Counted from the stretch's first letter, positions 1 through 6,887 are shown. The stretch: DNA of 10,358 nt from Paludibacter sp. (GCA_028748945.1 JAQTOL010000073.1:1-10358); one strand, 5' to 3'. Program-made: numbers and translations. The notes: generated by a model from the letters alone, not told the origin.

Positions 1-549
1 TCATCGAACACAAGCATTCTTAATTTCCAAAAGCAAATTGACATTGCCCGATTGGCCTTAAAAGAAAGCAGGAGTTTTTATTTACCAACACTCAGCTTCA
101 AAGCCGGATATTACGCATCGCAATCGACCAATTCGGCCGGAACGATTTTGAACAGTAATTCTATGGGACCGCAGGTAGGAGGGACGTTGGTCATTCCAAT
201 TTACAGTGCCGGAGAAACAAAACGAAAAGAAGCAACGGCTAAGATTCAGTTGCAATCGGCTGAATATGATTTACAAAACATAAAACTGCAGGTAAATACC
301 GAACTGAGCAATATGCTGACAGAATTTGATAATCAACAGAAATTACTGGATATTGAAACTGAAAATAACGAGCTGGCAAAGGAAAACATTCAAATAAGCA
401 TCGACCGCCTGAAACACGGTCAAACAACCTCCCTCGAAGTTCATATGGCTCAGGAAGATTATGTACAGTCGAGTACCCGGTTGATTAATTTCAGGTACAA
501 CCTTAAATTGGCCGAAACAAAACTGAAACAACTTGTTTCCTCATTATAA
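1..549 (+). CDS. TolC-family outer-membrane efflux protein, C-terminal part (5' end outside window)
   Basis: The reading frame is open from base 1, so the gene starts before the window; 182 residues are visible, ending in TAA. The fragment has the usual second half of an outer-membrane factor: a strand of the type LPTLSFKAGYY, then TLVIPIYSAGETKRKEA (the common 'P-hydrophobic-aGG/GE' turn into the long helix), and a long helical, charge- and Gln-rich segment ending in KLAETKLKQL. TolC-like proteins form a trimeric outer-membrane channel and periplasmic tunnel for RND or ABC exporters. The partner pump and adaptor genes would be expected upstream, outside the window, so the substrate cannot be told. 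The family call is firm; the specific system is not known. Confidence 0.88.
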   Translation, partial: SSNTSILNFQKQIDIARLALKESRSFYLPTLSFKAGYYASQSTNSAGTILNSNSMGPQVGGTLVIPIYSAGETKRKEATAKIQLQSAEYDLQNIKLQVNTELSNMLTEFDNQQKLLDIETENNELAKENIQISIDRLKHGQTTSLEVHMAQEDYVQSSTRLINFRYNLKLAETKLKQLVSSL

Positions 550-550
550 A

Positions 551-580
551 ATGTTTCTATGCTGATCAGGTGTGAAACAT
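551..580. repeat. Small inverted repeat after the TolC gene
   Basis: ATGTTTC (551-557) and GAAACAT (574-580) are perfect 7-bp arms around a 16-base loop that itself contains the palindrome CTGATCAG (562-569). It begins just after the TolC stop codon. There is no T run after it, so it is not a convincing terminator; it could be a transcript-end or operator structure. Confidence 0.35.
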
Positions 581-627
581 GTAACTTTCAAATGAAATTA
601 TGTAACACATAAGGAATTAAATAACCC

Positions 628-635
628 GACCTTTG
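628..635 (+). promoter_or_regulatory. Possible Bacteroidota -7 box for the small membrane protein gene
   Basis: GACCTTTG matches the Bacteroidota -7 consensus TAnnTTTG except for the first base. It lies about 38 bases before the chosen ATG at 673. No good -33 TTG is seen at the right distance, so this is a weak call. Confidence 0.3.
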
Positions 636-672
636 TTTCGTGAAAATAAATTCACAAATAAAAGTCAATCAT

Positions 673-1104
673 ATGAAAATATTAAAGTCTAGTTTATTAA
701 CAGCGTATATGATGTTGTTATTAATTCCCACACAATTGAAAGCTGAAAACAATACAAATACAGCAGCAGTTACAACAGTTACGAATGTTGACTCAAAATC
801 CGTTGCAGTATCGGAATCAAATGCCATAACAGCATCAGAAGCCACGGAAATCGCAACATCGAACGCTCAAATGGCCCGATTGGAAGAAATTAAAGCCATG
901 GATTTATCAAGCCTGAGTAAATCGGAAAGAAAAGCGTTACGTGATGAAGTAAAATCGATAGACAAAGATCAACAACGTTGGAACAGAAGACATGACAGGG
1001 ATGATCGCGGTGAATATGGTCCCCGTGAACGCCATAACGGTCATATTTATTTCATTGGCGGAGGAGGATTACTTCTTTTGTTGTTATTAATTCTTTTACT
1101 CTAA
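673..1104 (+). CDS. Small exported protein with poly-leucine C-terminal membrane segment
   Basis: This 143-residue protein has no assigned function. I start it at the ATG at 673 rather than the upstream in-frame GTG at 640, because the ATG gives a clean signal peptide (Lys near the start, a hydrophobic core with MMLLLIP, possible cleavage after LKA, about residue 24). A Thr/Ala/Ser-rich low-complexity region follows, then a charged helical stretch (LSKSERKALRDEVKSI), an Arg/Asp/His-rich stretch, and a final segment GGGG followed by almost only Leu/Ile. Small Bacteroidota proteins with this plan (signal, KSERKALR-like helix, glycine run and hydrophobic tail) are common but uncharacterised. The tail is probably a membrane anchor. 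It is likely transcribed alone and ends at the terminator downstream. Confidence 0.75.
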   Translation: MKILKSSLLTAYMMLLLIPTQLKAENNTNTAAVTTVTNVDSKSVAVSESNAITASEATEIATSNAQMARLEEIKAMDLSSLSKSERKALRDEVKSIDKDQQRWNRRHDRDDRGEYGPRERHNGHIYFIGGGGLLLLLLLILLL

Positions 1105-1150
1105 AAATTAATTTCAGCTAATCATATTAATCTGGAATTATGATTTCTAA

Positions 1151-1184
1151 AAAAAGCCCATCAAATAATTTTGATGGGCTTTTT
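1151..1184. terminator. Bidirectional intrinsic terminator
   Basis: Perfect 15-bp arms, 1151-1165 and 1170-1184, enclose the 4-base loop TAAT. The core GCCCATC/GATGGGC is GC-rich and is flanked by A5 on one side and T5 on the other, so it can terminate transcription from both sides. It sits between the ends of the convergent small-protein gene and the oadB-like gene. Confidence 0.93.
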
Positions 1185-1214
1185 AGCAATCACGATTTTG
1201 AAAAGCAAACGAAA

Positions 1215-2555
1215 TTATTTCAACATGGTCAACATTAAACCAGCCGCAACAGCAGAGCCTATAACTCCCGCCACATTAGGTCCCATGGCATGCATTAACA
1301 GGAAGTTTCCCGGATCAGTTTCCTGACCAACCACCTGCGAAACACGTGCTGCCATTGGTACCGCCGAAACACCGGCAGAACCAATCAACGGATTGATTTT
1401 TTCTTTTGTAAATAAGTTCATGAATTTAGCTAATAACACGCCACCGGCAGTTCCAAAAGAAAATGCAAGGACACCAATAACCATAATTTCTATCGTTTGA
1501 AGATTCATAAAAGTTGCAGAGGTTGCAGTAGCACCAACTGTAATTCCCAGAAAAATAGTAACAATATTCATTAACTCGTTTTGTACTGTTTTGCTCAAAC
1601 GTTCTACAACACCACTTTCACGCATCAGATTACCCAATAACAAACTTCCGATCAGAGGAGCGGCAGGAGGTAAAAGCAAGGATATAAAAGCTGTTCCGAA
1701 AATAGGGAAAATTATTTTTTCCTTTTTAGAAACGATACGTAATTGTTTCATCCGTATGCCACGTTCCTTTTTGGTAGTTAACAATCTCATAATCGGAGGT
1801 TGAATAACAGGAACCAAAGCCATGTACGAATAAGCAGCTACGGCAATCGGGCCTAATAAATGTGGAGCCAGTTTGGTCGTTAGAAATATAGCCGTTGGAC
1901 CATCGGCACCACCGATAATCCCAATAGAACCTGCTTCCTGTGGAGTAAATCCAAGACCAACAGCTGCTAAATAGGTCATAAAAATACCCAATTGAGCTGC
2001 TGCACCCAATAATAAACTTTTTGGATTGGCAAGCATAGGACCAAAATCGGTCATAGCACCCACACCCACAAAAATAAGACAAGGATAAATTCCCAGTTTT
2101 ACACCTAAGTACAGATAATCCAGCAATCCGCCTTTTTGTACAAAATTGTCCCAATGTACCTGACCTCCTGCAAATAATTCAGCATTGAAAAGACCGGCAC
2201 CCGGAAGATTCGTCAACAACATACCAAAAGCTATCGGTAACAATAACAATGGTTCAAAACCTTTTACAATAGCCAGATACAACAATAAACATGATATAAA
2301 AATCATGAAAACGGTTTGCCAGTTAAGCGCAGCAAACCCGGTGCTGTCAGCAAAGTTAATAAAGCTGTCTTTTATATAGGCCAGCCCCGAAGTAGGTTTA
2401 TCTACCTTTTGTATTTCATTTGGCGAAACTTGAGACGTGGTTGTTATAACTTTAGCCGACGAATCGGAATTAACAACAGTTTGAGCAGAAACATTGGTCA
2501 GGATACCTGCAAATAATAGAGTAATTAGTAAGAAAATATATTTTTTTGTTCTCAT
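1215..2555 (-). CDS. mmdB: Na+-translocating methylmalonyl-CoA decarboxylase, beta subunit (OadB/MmdB family)
   Basis: This is the integral-membrane subunit that decarboxylates carboxybiotin and couples this to Na+ export. Many hydrophobic helices are visible from residue 78 on. The family hallmarks are present: [17 protein letters not shown] (D218) and [20 protein letters not shown] (N388, G392, S397, R404). These correspond to D203, N373, G377, S382 and R389 of Klebsiella OadB, all with the same offset of 15, so the Na+/carboxybiotin site looks intact. Residues 1-77 are unusual: a signal-peptide-like start ([14 protein letters not shown], then VSAQ) and a Ser/Thr-rich spacer before the first conserved helix. 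It is the last gene of the operon, 24 bases after the biotin carrier gene, and ends before the shared terminator. The carboxyltransferase partner marks it as a methylmalonyl-CoA rather than an oxaloacetate enzyme. Confidence 0.95.
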   Translation of the reverse strand: MRTKKYIFLLITLLFAGILTNVSAQTVVNSDSSAKVITTTSQVSPNEIQKVDKPTSGLAYIKDSFINFADSTGFAALNWQTVFMIFISCLLLYLAIVKGFEPLLLLPIAFGMLLTNLPGAGLFNAELFAGGQVHWDNFVQKGGLLDYLYLGVKLGIYPCLIFVGVGAMTDFGPMLANPKSLLLGAAAQLGIFMTYLAAVGLGFTPQEAGSIGIIGGADGPTAIFLTTKLAPHLLGPIAVAAYSYMALVPVIQPPIMRLLTTKKERGIRMKQLRIVSKKEKIIFPIFGTAFISLLLPPAAPLIGSLLLGNLMRESGVVERLSKTVQNELMNIVTIFLGITVGATATSATFMNLQTIEIMVIGVLAFSFGTAGGVLLAKFMNLFTKEKINPLIGSAGVSAVPMAARVSQVVGQETDPGNFLLMHAMGPNVAGVIGSAVAAGLMLTMLK

Positions 2556-2579
2556 CGATTTATTTTATTTACAGATATT

Positions 2580-3284
2580 TTATTCCATGTCAACCAGAGC
2601 ATCCTCCTGCATCACAGTTTGACCGGCTACTACATGAATTGCTTTAATAACTCCACTTTTTTCGGACAAAATGTTATTTTCCATTTTCATCGATTCCAAT
2701 GTCAATAAAGTGTCGCCACGTTTTATACTTTGACCTACAGTAACATAAACTTTGATTACACTACCGGGTAAAGGTGATTTTACAGTTATTGTTGCAGCTG
2801 TTTTTGGAGCAGGGGGAATAACGGAAGCTGAGTCAGGCACAGAGACCCGAGCCTGCACAGCTGAAGCAGTGCATTCGAAGTCAATTAAGATATCGTCTTG
2901 CAAAACACTTTGACCGGGTTGAACATATACAGTTTTAATGACTGTATCTTCTTCGGCCAATATATTGTTTTCCATTTTCATTGATTCCATGGTTAGCAGT
3001 ACATCCCCACGTTTCACAGTATCACCTGGCTGTACAAGTACTTTTACAATCACACCCGGAAGGGGTGACTTTATAGAACTTGCTGAAACAAGTCTTGTTG
3101 GAGTTGTGACAGGGTTCACTTTACCGGCCGGTTTTCGATTTATTGATAATACCGACTTTTCCTGTCTTTCAATTTCAACCGTAAAAGGAGTACCGTTTAC
3201 TTCTATCTCTGCAATATTTTTATCTATTTCATTAACCGAAACTTCATATTCGCTTCCGTCTATTTTAAATTTGAATTTCTTCAT
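2580..3284 (-). CDS. mmdC: Biotin carboxyl carrier protein with two tandem biotinyl domains
   Basis: This subunit carries CO2 on biotin from the carboxyltransferase (MmdA) to the membrane subunit (MmdB). Residues 1-50 form the short beta-rich N-terminal part usual for this family (IDGSEYEVSV, VNGTPFTVEI). Two biotinyl domains follow: residues 71-137 with ESMKMEN (biotinylation site K103) and residues 168-234 with the same ESMKMEN (K200). They are joined by an Ala/Pro/Val/Ser-rich linker (138-167). By my hand alignment the two domains are identical at 40 of 67 positions without gaps. Carriers in decarboxylase pumps normally have one such domain and about 120-170 residues; this one has 234. Both lysines and surrounding motifs look functional. 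The start lies 5 bases after the oadG-like stop, which suggests tight co-expression. Confidence 0.95.
   Translation of the reverse strand: MKKFKFKIDGSEYEVSVNEIDKNIAEIEVNGTPFTVEIERQEKSVLSINRKPAGKVNPVTTPTRLVSASSIKSPLPGVIVKVLVQPGDTVKRGDVLLTMESMKMENNILAEEDTVIKTVYVQPGQSVLQDDILIDFECTASAVQARVSVPDSASVIPPAPKTAATITVKSPLPGSVIKVYVTVGQSIKRGDTLLTLESMKMENNILSEKSGVIKAIHVVAGQTVMQEDALVDME
2583..2783 (-). repeat. Second biotinyl domain copy (codons 168-234)
   Basis: Protein-level tandem repeat unit 2. Key residues are KSPLPG, KRGDTLLT, ESMKMENNIL (K200) and a closing GQTVMQEDALVDME. Its motif codons differ from those of unit 1 at silent positions, so the duplication is not recent. Confidence 0.9.
2874..3074 (-). 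repeat. First biotinyl domain copy (codons 71-137)
   Basis: Protein-level tandem repeat unit 1. Key residues are KSPLPG, KRGDVLLT, ESMKMENNIL (K103) and a closing GQSVLQDDILIDFE. Unit 2 begins 97 residues downstream of the start of this unit. Confidence 0.9.
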
Positions 3285-3289
3285 ACTAA

Positions 3290-3655
3290 TTATTTAATTA
3301 GATTATTTAAACCGTAAATTTTCGAACTCCAGGGAGAATAGCGCCTTTCAACTGTTTTAATAGTTATAATCGCACTTTCTACGTCGTGTACGTCTGTATA
3401 ATATAAATGTAAAGCCAATGCTATTGCAGCACTGTCATTTGCAGATAAATGATCTTCAATGTATTCTTTTTCTGAATTTTTTGCAGAACCTGATTGATTG
3501 ACTAATTTTGGTTTGTGAACACGAACTTTTGGTGCTACAAGTCTGCTGAACAGATTTAATACAATCACTATCATTACTAAAAGGATAAATACCATTGAGA
3601 ATGAGAATCCAACTACATCGAGGGCATTGCCCCAATCTATTGCTAATATTTTCAT
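3290..3655 (-). CDS. Decarboxylase pump small membrane subunit (OadG/MmdD-like)
   Basis: A 121-residue protein with one membrane helix near the N terminus (about residues 13-38, VVGFSFSMVFILLVMIVIVL) and a soluble tail. In the pump family this subunit anchors and assembles the complex by linking the membrane beta subunit to the carboxyltransferase. The tail contains AAIALALHLYYTDVHDVES and RRYSPWSSKIYGL, which is the typical ending of Bacteroidota OadG-like proteins. It lies 10 bases after mmdA and 5 bases before the biotin carrier gene, so it is in the same transcript. Small subunits of this type diverge fast, so function is inferred mainly from context and the tail motif. Confidence 0.9.
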   Translation of the reverse strand: MKILAIDWGNALDVVGFSFSMVFILLVMIVIVLNLFSRLVAPKVRVHKPKLVNQSGSAKNSEKEYIEDHLSANDSAAIALALHLYYTDVHDVESAIITIKTVERRYSPWSSKIYGLNNLIK

Positions 3656-3665
3656 ATCCGGACGA

Positions 3666-5225
3666 TTATAAAGGTATATTGGAATGTTTTTTCAACGGAT
3701 TCACCACCTTTTTAGTTTGCAGTGCCTGAAAAGCCCTGATTACTCTAAATCGGGTATTGCGTGGTTCAATAATATCGTCGATATAACCATAGGAGGCAGC
3801 CTGGTAAGGATTGGCAAACTTTTCCTTGTATTCGTCCACTTTCTCAGTAATGTAAGCGCTTTTAGTGCTCTCATCGGTCATTTTCGATAAAGCACGACCT
3901 TCGAGGACTTCGATGGCACCTGCAGCACCCATTACAGCTATTTCTGCTGTTGGCCAGGCATAATTAAAGTCTCCCCGAAGTTGTTTGGAACTCATTACAT
4001 CATGGGCCCCACCATACGATTTACGAAGGGTAACGGTTACTTTAGGTACGGTAGCTTCACCAAAAGCAAACATCAGTTTGGCACCATGAATGATAATACC
4101 ACCGTATTCCTGAGCAGAACCGGGTAAAAATCCGGGAACATCCACCAAAGTCAGAATCGGGATATTGAAAGCATCGCAGAAGCGAACAAAACGAGCTGCC
4201 TTGCGTGAAGAATCACAGTCGAGGATACCGGCCAGGAAGTTAGGCTGATTGGCTACAATACCGGTTGAAACTCCGTTGAAACGGGCAAAACCAACAATGA
4301 TGTTTCGGGCATAATCTTTATGAACTTCCAGGAAATCACCGTTATCAGCAATCCCTTTGATAACTACCTTCATATCATAAGGAGAGTTGGGATTATCAGG
4401 AATTATTTCATTTAAGGCATCTTCCATCCGGTCAATAGGATCTAAACATTCTTCTACCGGTGCATCTTCCAGGTTATTTTGTGGCAAATAAGAAATCAGT
4501 TCCCTGATTTTTATCAGACCGGTTTCTTCATCTGCTACCCTGAAATGAGCAACTCCCGATTTTCGGGCGTGAACATCGGCACCTCCGAGTTCGTCAGTAG
4601 TAATTTCTTCACCGGTAACCGATTTCACTACTTTGGGACCGGTTACAAACATATAGCTGTTTTGTTCTGTCATTAATACAAAGTCGGTGAGGGCAGGAGA
4701 GTAAACAGCACCACCGGCACAGGGACCGAAAATGGCTGAGATTTGCGGAATCACACCCGATGCCAATATATTTCGTTCAAATATCTCGGCATAACCTGCC
4801 AGAGCCGTAACGCCTTCCTGAATACGTGCACCACCCGAATCGTTTATACCAATAATCGGAGCACCCATCTTCATGGCCATATCCATTACTTTACAAATCT
4901 TCAGAGCCATGGTTTCCGAAAGCGATCCGCCAAAAATGGTGAAATCCTGTGCAAACACATATACACTGCGACCATCGATGGTTCCATGACCAATGACCAC
5001 ACCATCACCCAAATACTTTTCGTTTTCCAACCCAAAGTTATAACAACGATGCGTAACAAACATGTCCAGTTCTTCGAAACTCCCTTCATCCAACAACCTT
5101 TGAATCCGTTCACGGGCCGTAAACTTTCCTTTCGCATGTTGTGAAGCAATTCTTTTTTCACCACCTCCCAATTTAGCCTGAACGCGTAAATCGATAAGAT
5201 TTTTTACTTTTTGTTGATTTTCCAT
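3666..5225 (-). CDS. mmdA: Methylmalonyl-CoA decarboxylase alpha subunit (carboxyltransferase)
   Basis: A 519-residue carboxyltransferase of the acyl-CoA carboxylase beta/12S family, which moves the carboxyl group of methylmalonyl-CoA to biotin and yields propionyl-CoA. Two crotonase-like halves are visible. The N half holds [30 protein letters not shown] and [16 protein letters not shown] (first oxyanion site near G171-A173). The C half holds [29 protein letters not shown] and [16 protein letters not shown] (second site near G405-A407). The length is normal. The neighbours (epimerase, OadG-like, biotin carrier, OadB-like) and the absence of a biotin carboxylase gene point to the Na+ pump decarboxylase rather than propionyl-CoA carboxylase. 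No clear Shine-Dalgarno is seen before the ATG, as is normal in this phylum. Confidence 0.95.
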   Translation of the reverse strand: MENQQKVKNLIDLRVQAKLGGGEKRIASQHAKGKFTARERIQRLLDEGSFEELDMFVTHRCYNFGLENEKYLGDGVVIGHGTIDGRSVYVFAQDFTIFGGSLSETMALKICKVMDMAMKMGAPIIGINDSGGARIQEGVTALAGYAEIFERNILASGVIPQISAIFGPCAGGAVYSPALTDFVLMTEQNSYMFVTGPKVVKSVTGEEITTDELGGADVHARKSGVAHFRVADEETGLIKIRELISYLPQNNLEDAPVEECLDPIDRMEDALNEIIPDNPNSPYDMKVVIKGIADNGDFLEVHKDYARNIIVGFARFNGVSTGIVANQPNFLAGILDCDSSRKAARFVRFCDAFNIPILTLVDVPGFLPGSAQEYGGIIIHGAKLMFAFGEATVPKVTVTLRKSYGGAHDVMSSKQLRGDFNYAWPTAEIAVMGAAGAIEVLEGRALSKMTDESTKSAYITEKVDEYKEKFANPYQAASYGYIDDIIEPRNTRFRVIRAFQALQTKKVVNPLKKHSNIPL

Positions 5226-5260
5226 TATTTTGATATTAATATAATGCCCACATTCACCGA

Positions 5261-5282
5261 AATCAGGATCACGTGCCTGATT
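5261..5282 (-). promoter_or_regulatory. Hairpin in the mce-mmdA spacer
   Basis: AATCAGG (5261-5267) and CCTGATT (5276-5282) are perfect 7-bp arms with an 8-base loop. It lies in the 85-base gap between mce and mmdA, the only sizeable gap inside the operon. There is no T run on the transcribed strand, so it is not an intrinsic terminator; it may be an RNA stability or processing element. Confidence 0.45.
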
Positions 5283-5310
5283 GCTTCTTTGCAGGTTTTT
5301 TTTCTGATAA

Positions 5311-5721
5311 TTATTTGTTTGGATCTTCGCACAATTCAGTTAATACACCAAAAGTTGATTTTGGGTGTAAAAAGGCAATATTCAAACCTTCGGCACCTTT
5401 ACGGGGTTGTTTGTCAATCAAAAGCACACCACGTTCGGCAGCCAGATCAAGTTTCGATTGTAATCCTTCCACGGCAAAAGCAATATGATGTATGCCTTCA
5501 CCCTTTTTTTCAATAAATTTTCCAACCGGACCTTCAGGATCGGTCGATTCCAATAATTCGATTTTTGTTTGTCCTACTTTGAAAAAAGCAGTTTTTACTT
5601 TTTGTTCCGGAACTTCTTCCACGGCATAACAAGTTAATCCCAATACGTTTTCGTAATACGCAATCGCTAATTCAAGGCTCTTTACTGCAATGCCTAAATG
5701 CTCAATATGAGTTGGTTTCAT
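5311..5721 (-). CDS. mce: Methylmalonyl-CoA epimerase
   Basis: A 136-residue vicinal-oxygen-chelate (glyoxalase fold) protein that interconverts (S)- and (R)-methylmalonyl-CoA, linking methylmalonyl-CoA mutase to the decarboxylase. The two beta-alpha-beta-beta modules begin at EHLGIAV and GIHHIAFAV. The metal ligands are in place: H8, E55 (in TKIELLE), H79 and E129 (GVLTEL). They align with H12, Q65, H91 and E141 of the Propionibacterium shermanii enzyme; Glu replaces Gln at the second position. The LHPKS motif near the end is also typical. It is the first gene of the operon, behind a good promoter and a leader of about 120 bases. Confidence 0.95.
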   Translation of the reverse strand: MKPTHIEHLGIAVKSLELAIAYYENVLGLTCYAVEEVPEQKVKTAFFKVGQTKIELLESTDPEGPVGKFIEKKGEGIHHIAFAVEGLQSKLDLAAERGVLLIDKQPRKGAEGLNIAFLHPKSTFGVLTELCEDPNK

Positions 5722-5810
5722 AATAATATATTTATAAAATTGTTTGAAAATTTATCTTTTGAGAAACTATAATTCAACTTTTATCCGATAAAAAAGACAA
5801 AAAAAAACAA

Positions 5811-5838
5811 TCAATTACAGAAATTTTTCCGTAATTGA
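5811..5838 (-). promoter_or_regulatory. Leader hairpin with T run before mce (possible attenuator)
   Basis: TCAATTAC (5811-5818) and GTAATTGA (5831-5838) are perfect 8-bp arms with a 12-base loop that can pair further. On the minus strand the hairpin is followed by TTG and then nine T (complement of 5799-5807) and by six more T after GTC. It would lie at the very start of the mce leader. The shape is terminator-like, although the stem is AT-rich. There is no minus-strand gene upstream that would need a terminator here, so attenuation or transcript protection is more likely. Confidence 0.5.
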
Positions 5839-5847
5839 ATTTGAGTG

Positions 5848-5879
5848 CAAAATTACATTAATAATTCTTCAATATCAAA
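5848..5879 (-). promoter_or_regulatory. Promoter of the mce-mmdA operon
   Basis: On the minus strand TAATTTTG (5855-5848) matches the Bacteroidota -7 box TAnnTTTG exactly, and TTTG (5879-5876) gives a -33 element 20 bases upstream, the usual spacing. Transcription would start near 5842, about 120 bases before the mce start. Confidence 0.7.
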
Positions 5880-6303
5880 GAAATAGCAAATTATTTTCAA
5901 TATATTTTCACTATTGATTATCAGGAAGATAACAAAGCGATGAACACATGAATGCACGCTTTATAAAAGAATGTGCAGGTATTCTGTTGCCTAAAAAGTT
6001 AAAATAATCAATTTGTTCATTTTACGAAATTTCAAACGATAAAAGAAATGATAATTATTGTATTTTCTGTTCATGTATAATTCGGATTTTTTGAAAAATT
6101 GTAGATATCATTGTCATATTTCAATATGAATATTATAAAAAGCTGAATACTGTGTTTATAAAATGATGTGTATGATTTTATAATCACAGTATTAAATTAA
6201 ATAGTAATAAAATCATTTACTAAGCGTAAGTGGTTTATTATTAGACATAATATACAGTTAATTAAATAATTATCTAAATTAATTTACTTATTCTGATGCG
6301 ATT
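5880..6303. other. AT-rich intergenic region between divergent genes
   Basis: No gene can be supported here: the frames are short and broken by many stops, and there is no tRNA-like structure. Apart from the 48-base palindrome listed separately, there is a 7-bp inverted repeat TCATATT/AATATGA with a 2-base loop (6114-6129). No convincing plus-strand TAnnTTTG promoter was found for the gene at 6336. Confidence 0.6.
6146..6193. repeat. 48-base imperfect palindrome
   Basis: AATACTGTG (6146-6154) pairs with CACAGTATT (6185-6193). After one T-T mismatch, TTATAAAAT (6156-6164) pairs with ATTTTATAA (6175-6183) around the 10-base loop GATGTGTATG. That gives 18 pairs out of 19. There is no T run on either side, so it does not look like an intrinsic terminator. 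It could be an operator, a structured small RNA, or a remnant of a small mobile repeat. Confidence 0.8.
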
Positions 6304-6346
6304 TTGCTTTTCATTTGTTGTATCCGTTACAATAAATGAAAAGCAA
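6304..6346 (+). promoter_or_regulatory. 19-bp hairpin enclosing the start codon of the lipoprotein gene
   Basis: Arms 6304-6322 and 6328-6346 pair at all 19 positions, with a single G-U wobble, around the 5-base loop TCCGT; the outer 13 pairs (TTGCTTTTCATTT/AAATGAAAAGCAA) are perfect. The start ATG at 6336-6338 lies inside the 3' arm. If the transcript starts upstream of this, the start codon would be hidden, suggesting translational control. If transcription starts inside it, it may instead be a DNA-level operator. Confidence 0.65.
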
Positions 6347-6887
6347 TAATTTACATATTAAACCGGAATTGTCTGTTTTTATTTTAAAACTGACTATTGA
6401 GTTGACTGTACTCTGTATGTTCGGAGCATGTCAGGTTGATGACAATGATTTATCGGGTGTTGTAGGATCTAAAGCCCCCTATTTTTTGCTGACTACATCG
6501 GAAGGCAATCAAATAAATTTATTTGAATATAAAAATAAGACAGTCGTTCTATTTTTTTTTGGAAACGAAAGCGAATCCAGCAAAGTGGCAGCAAAAGATA
6601 TTCAAAAAATGCTTGTTCAGTCTTATACCAGCAGAGATGATATTGTATTTTTAGGTCTTGATCACTGGAATGGTGATATGGCATTGGTCAGATCCTTTAA
6701 ATCATCAACAGGAGTGACTTTTCCGCTCCTCCTTGATGCAGGCAATACTGCAACAAATTATAAAACCACTTACGATCGCTTAGTGATTATTGACAAAAAT
6801 GGAAACGTTGTATTCTCTGGCACTCAGAATGCTTTAGATGATATTACCAATGTAAAACAAAAAGTGGATATTTTGCTGGCAAAGTAA
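6336..6887 (+). CDS. Lipoprotein with thioredoxin-like (AhpC/TSA/TlpA) fold lacking catalytic cysteines
   Basis: A 183-residue protein. Residues 12-32 form a hydrophobic signal ending in MFGAC, a usable if not ideal lipobox with C32 as the lipidated residue. The rest resembles redoxins: GSKAPYFLLTTSEGNQINLFEYKNK (entry of the fold), TVVLFFFGNE (central strand), VTFPLLLDAG, and RLVIIDKNGNVVFSG (last strands). At the place where CxxC or the peroxidatic Cys is expected the sequence reads GNESESSKVA, and the usual cis-proline before the 'IDKNG' strand is replaced (TYDRLV). The only cysteines are C27 and C32, both in the signal region. It is therefore unlikely to do thiol chemistry and may be a binding or structural relative. 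The gene stands alone, ends 9 bases before the convergent hydrogenase gene, and has no visible terminator. Confidence 0.8.
   Translation: MKSNNLHIKPELSVFILKLTIELTVLCMFGACQVDDNDLSGVVGSKAPYFLLTTSEGNQINLFEYKNKTVVLFFFGNESESSKVAAKDIQKMLVQSYTSRDDIVFLGLDHWNGDMALVRSFKSSTGVTFPLLLDAGNTATNYKTTYDRLVIIDKNGNVVFSGTQNALDDITNVKQKVDILLAK

Noticed and set aside
640..672. GTG at 640 as the start of the small membrane protein
   Set aside because: It adds a polar stretch before a good signal peptide that begins at the ATG at 673, and it lies only 5 bases after the possible -7 box.
1726..2154. 142-residue minus-strand open frame inside the oadB-like gene
   Set aside because: It is a shifted frame of a gene with clear family motifs; its composition (many Cys, Trp, Tyr and Ser in low-complexity order) is typical of a shadow.
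2938..3297. 119-residue plus-strand open frame opposite the biotin carrier gene
   Set aside because: It is antisense to conserved biotinyl-domain codons, has no recognisable motif, and no promoter was seen.
4743..5144. 133-residue plus-strand open frame opposite mmdA
   Set aside because: It lies opposite highly conserved carboxyltransferase codons and has no motif of its own.
3666..5225. Propionyl-CoA carboxylase beta subunit as the identity of the mmdA gene
   Set aside because: The families are homologous, but the window has an OadB-like and an OadG-like membrane subunit in the same operon and no biotin carboxylase, which fits the Na+ pump decarboxylase.
1215..5721. Oxaloacetate decarboxylase as the identity of the operon
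   Set aside because: The alpha subunit of that enzyme is a TIM-barrel protein of the OadA type; here the alpha subunit is of the crotonase-fold carboxyltransferase type and an epimerase is present.
6872..6883. TTTGC-TG-GCAAA inverted repeat between the convergent lipoprotein and hydrogenase gene ends
   Set aside because: The stem has only 5 bp and a 2-base loop, lies inside the coding region and has no T run, so it is not a credible terminator.
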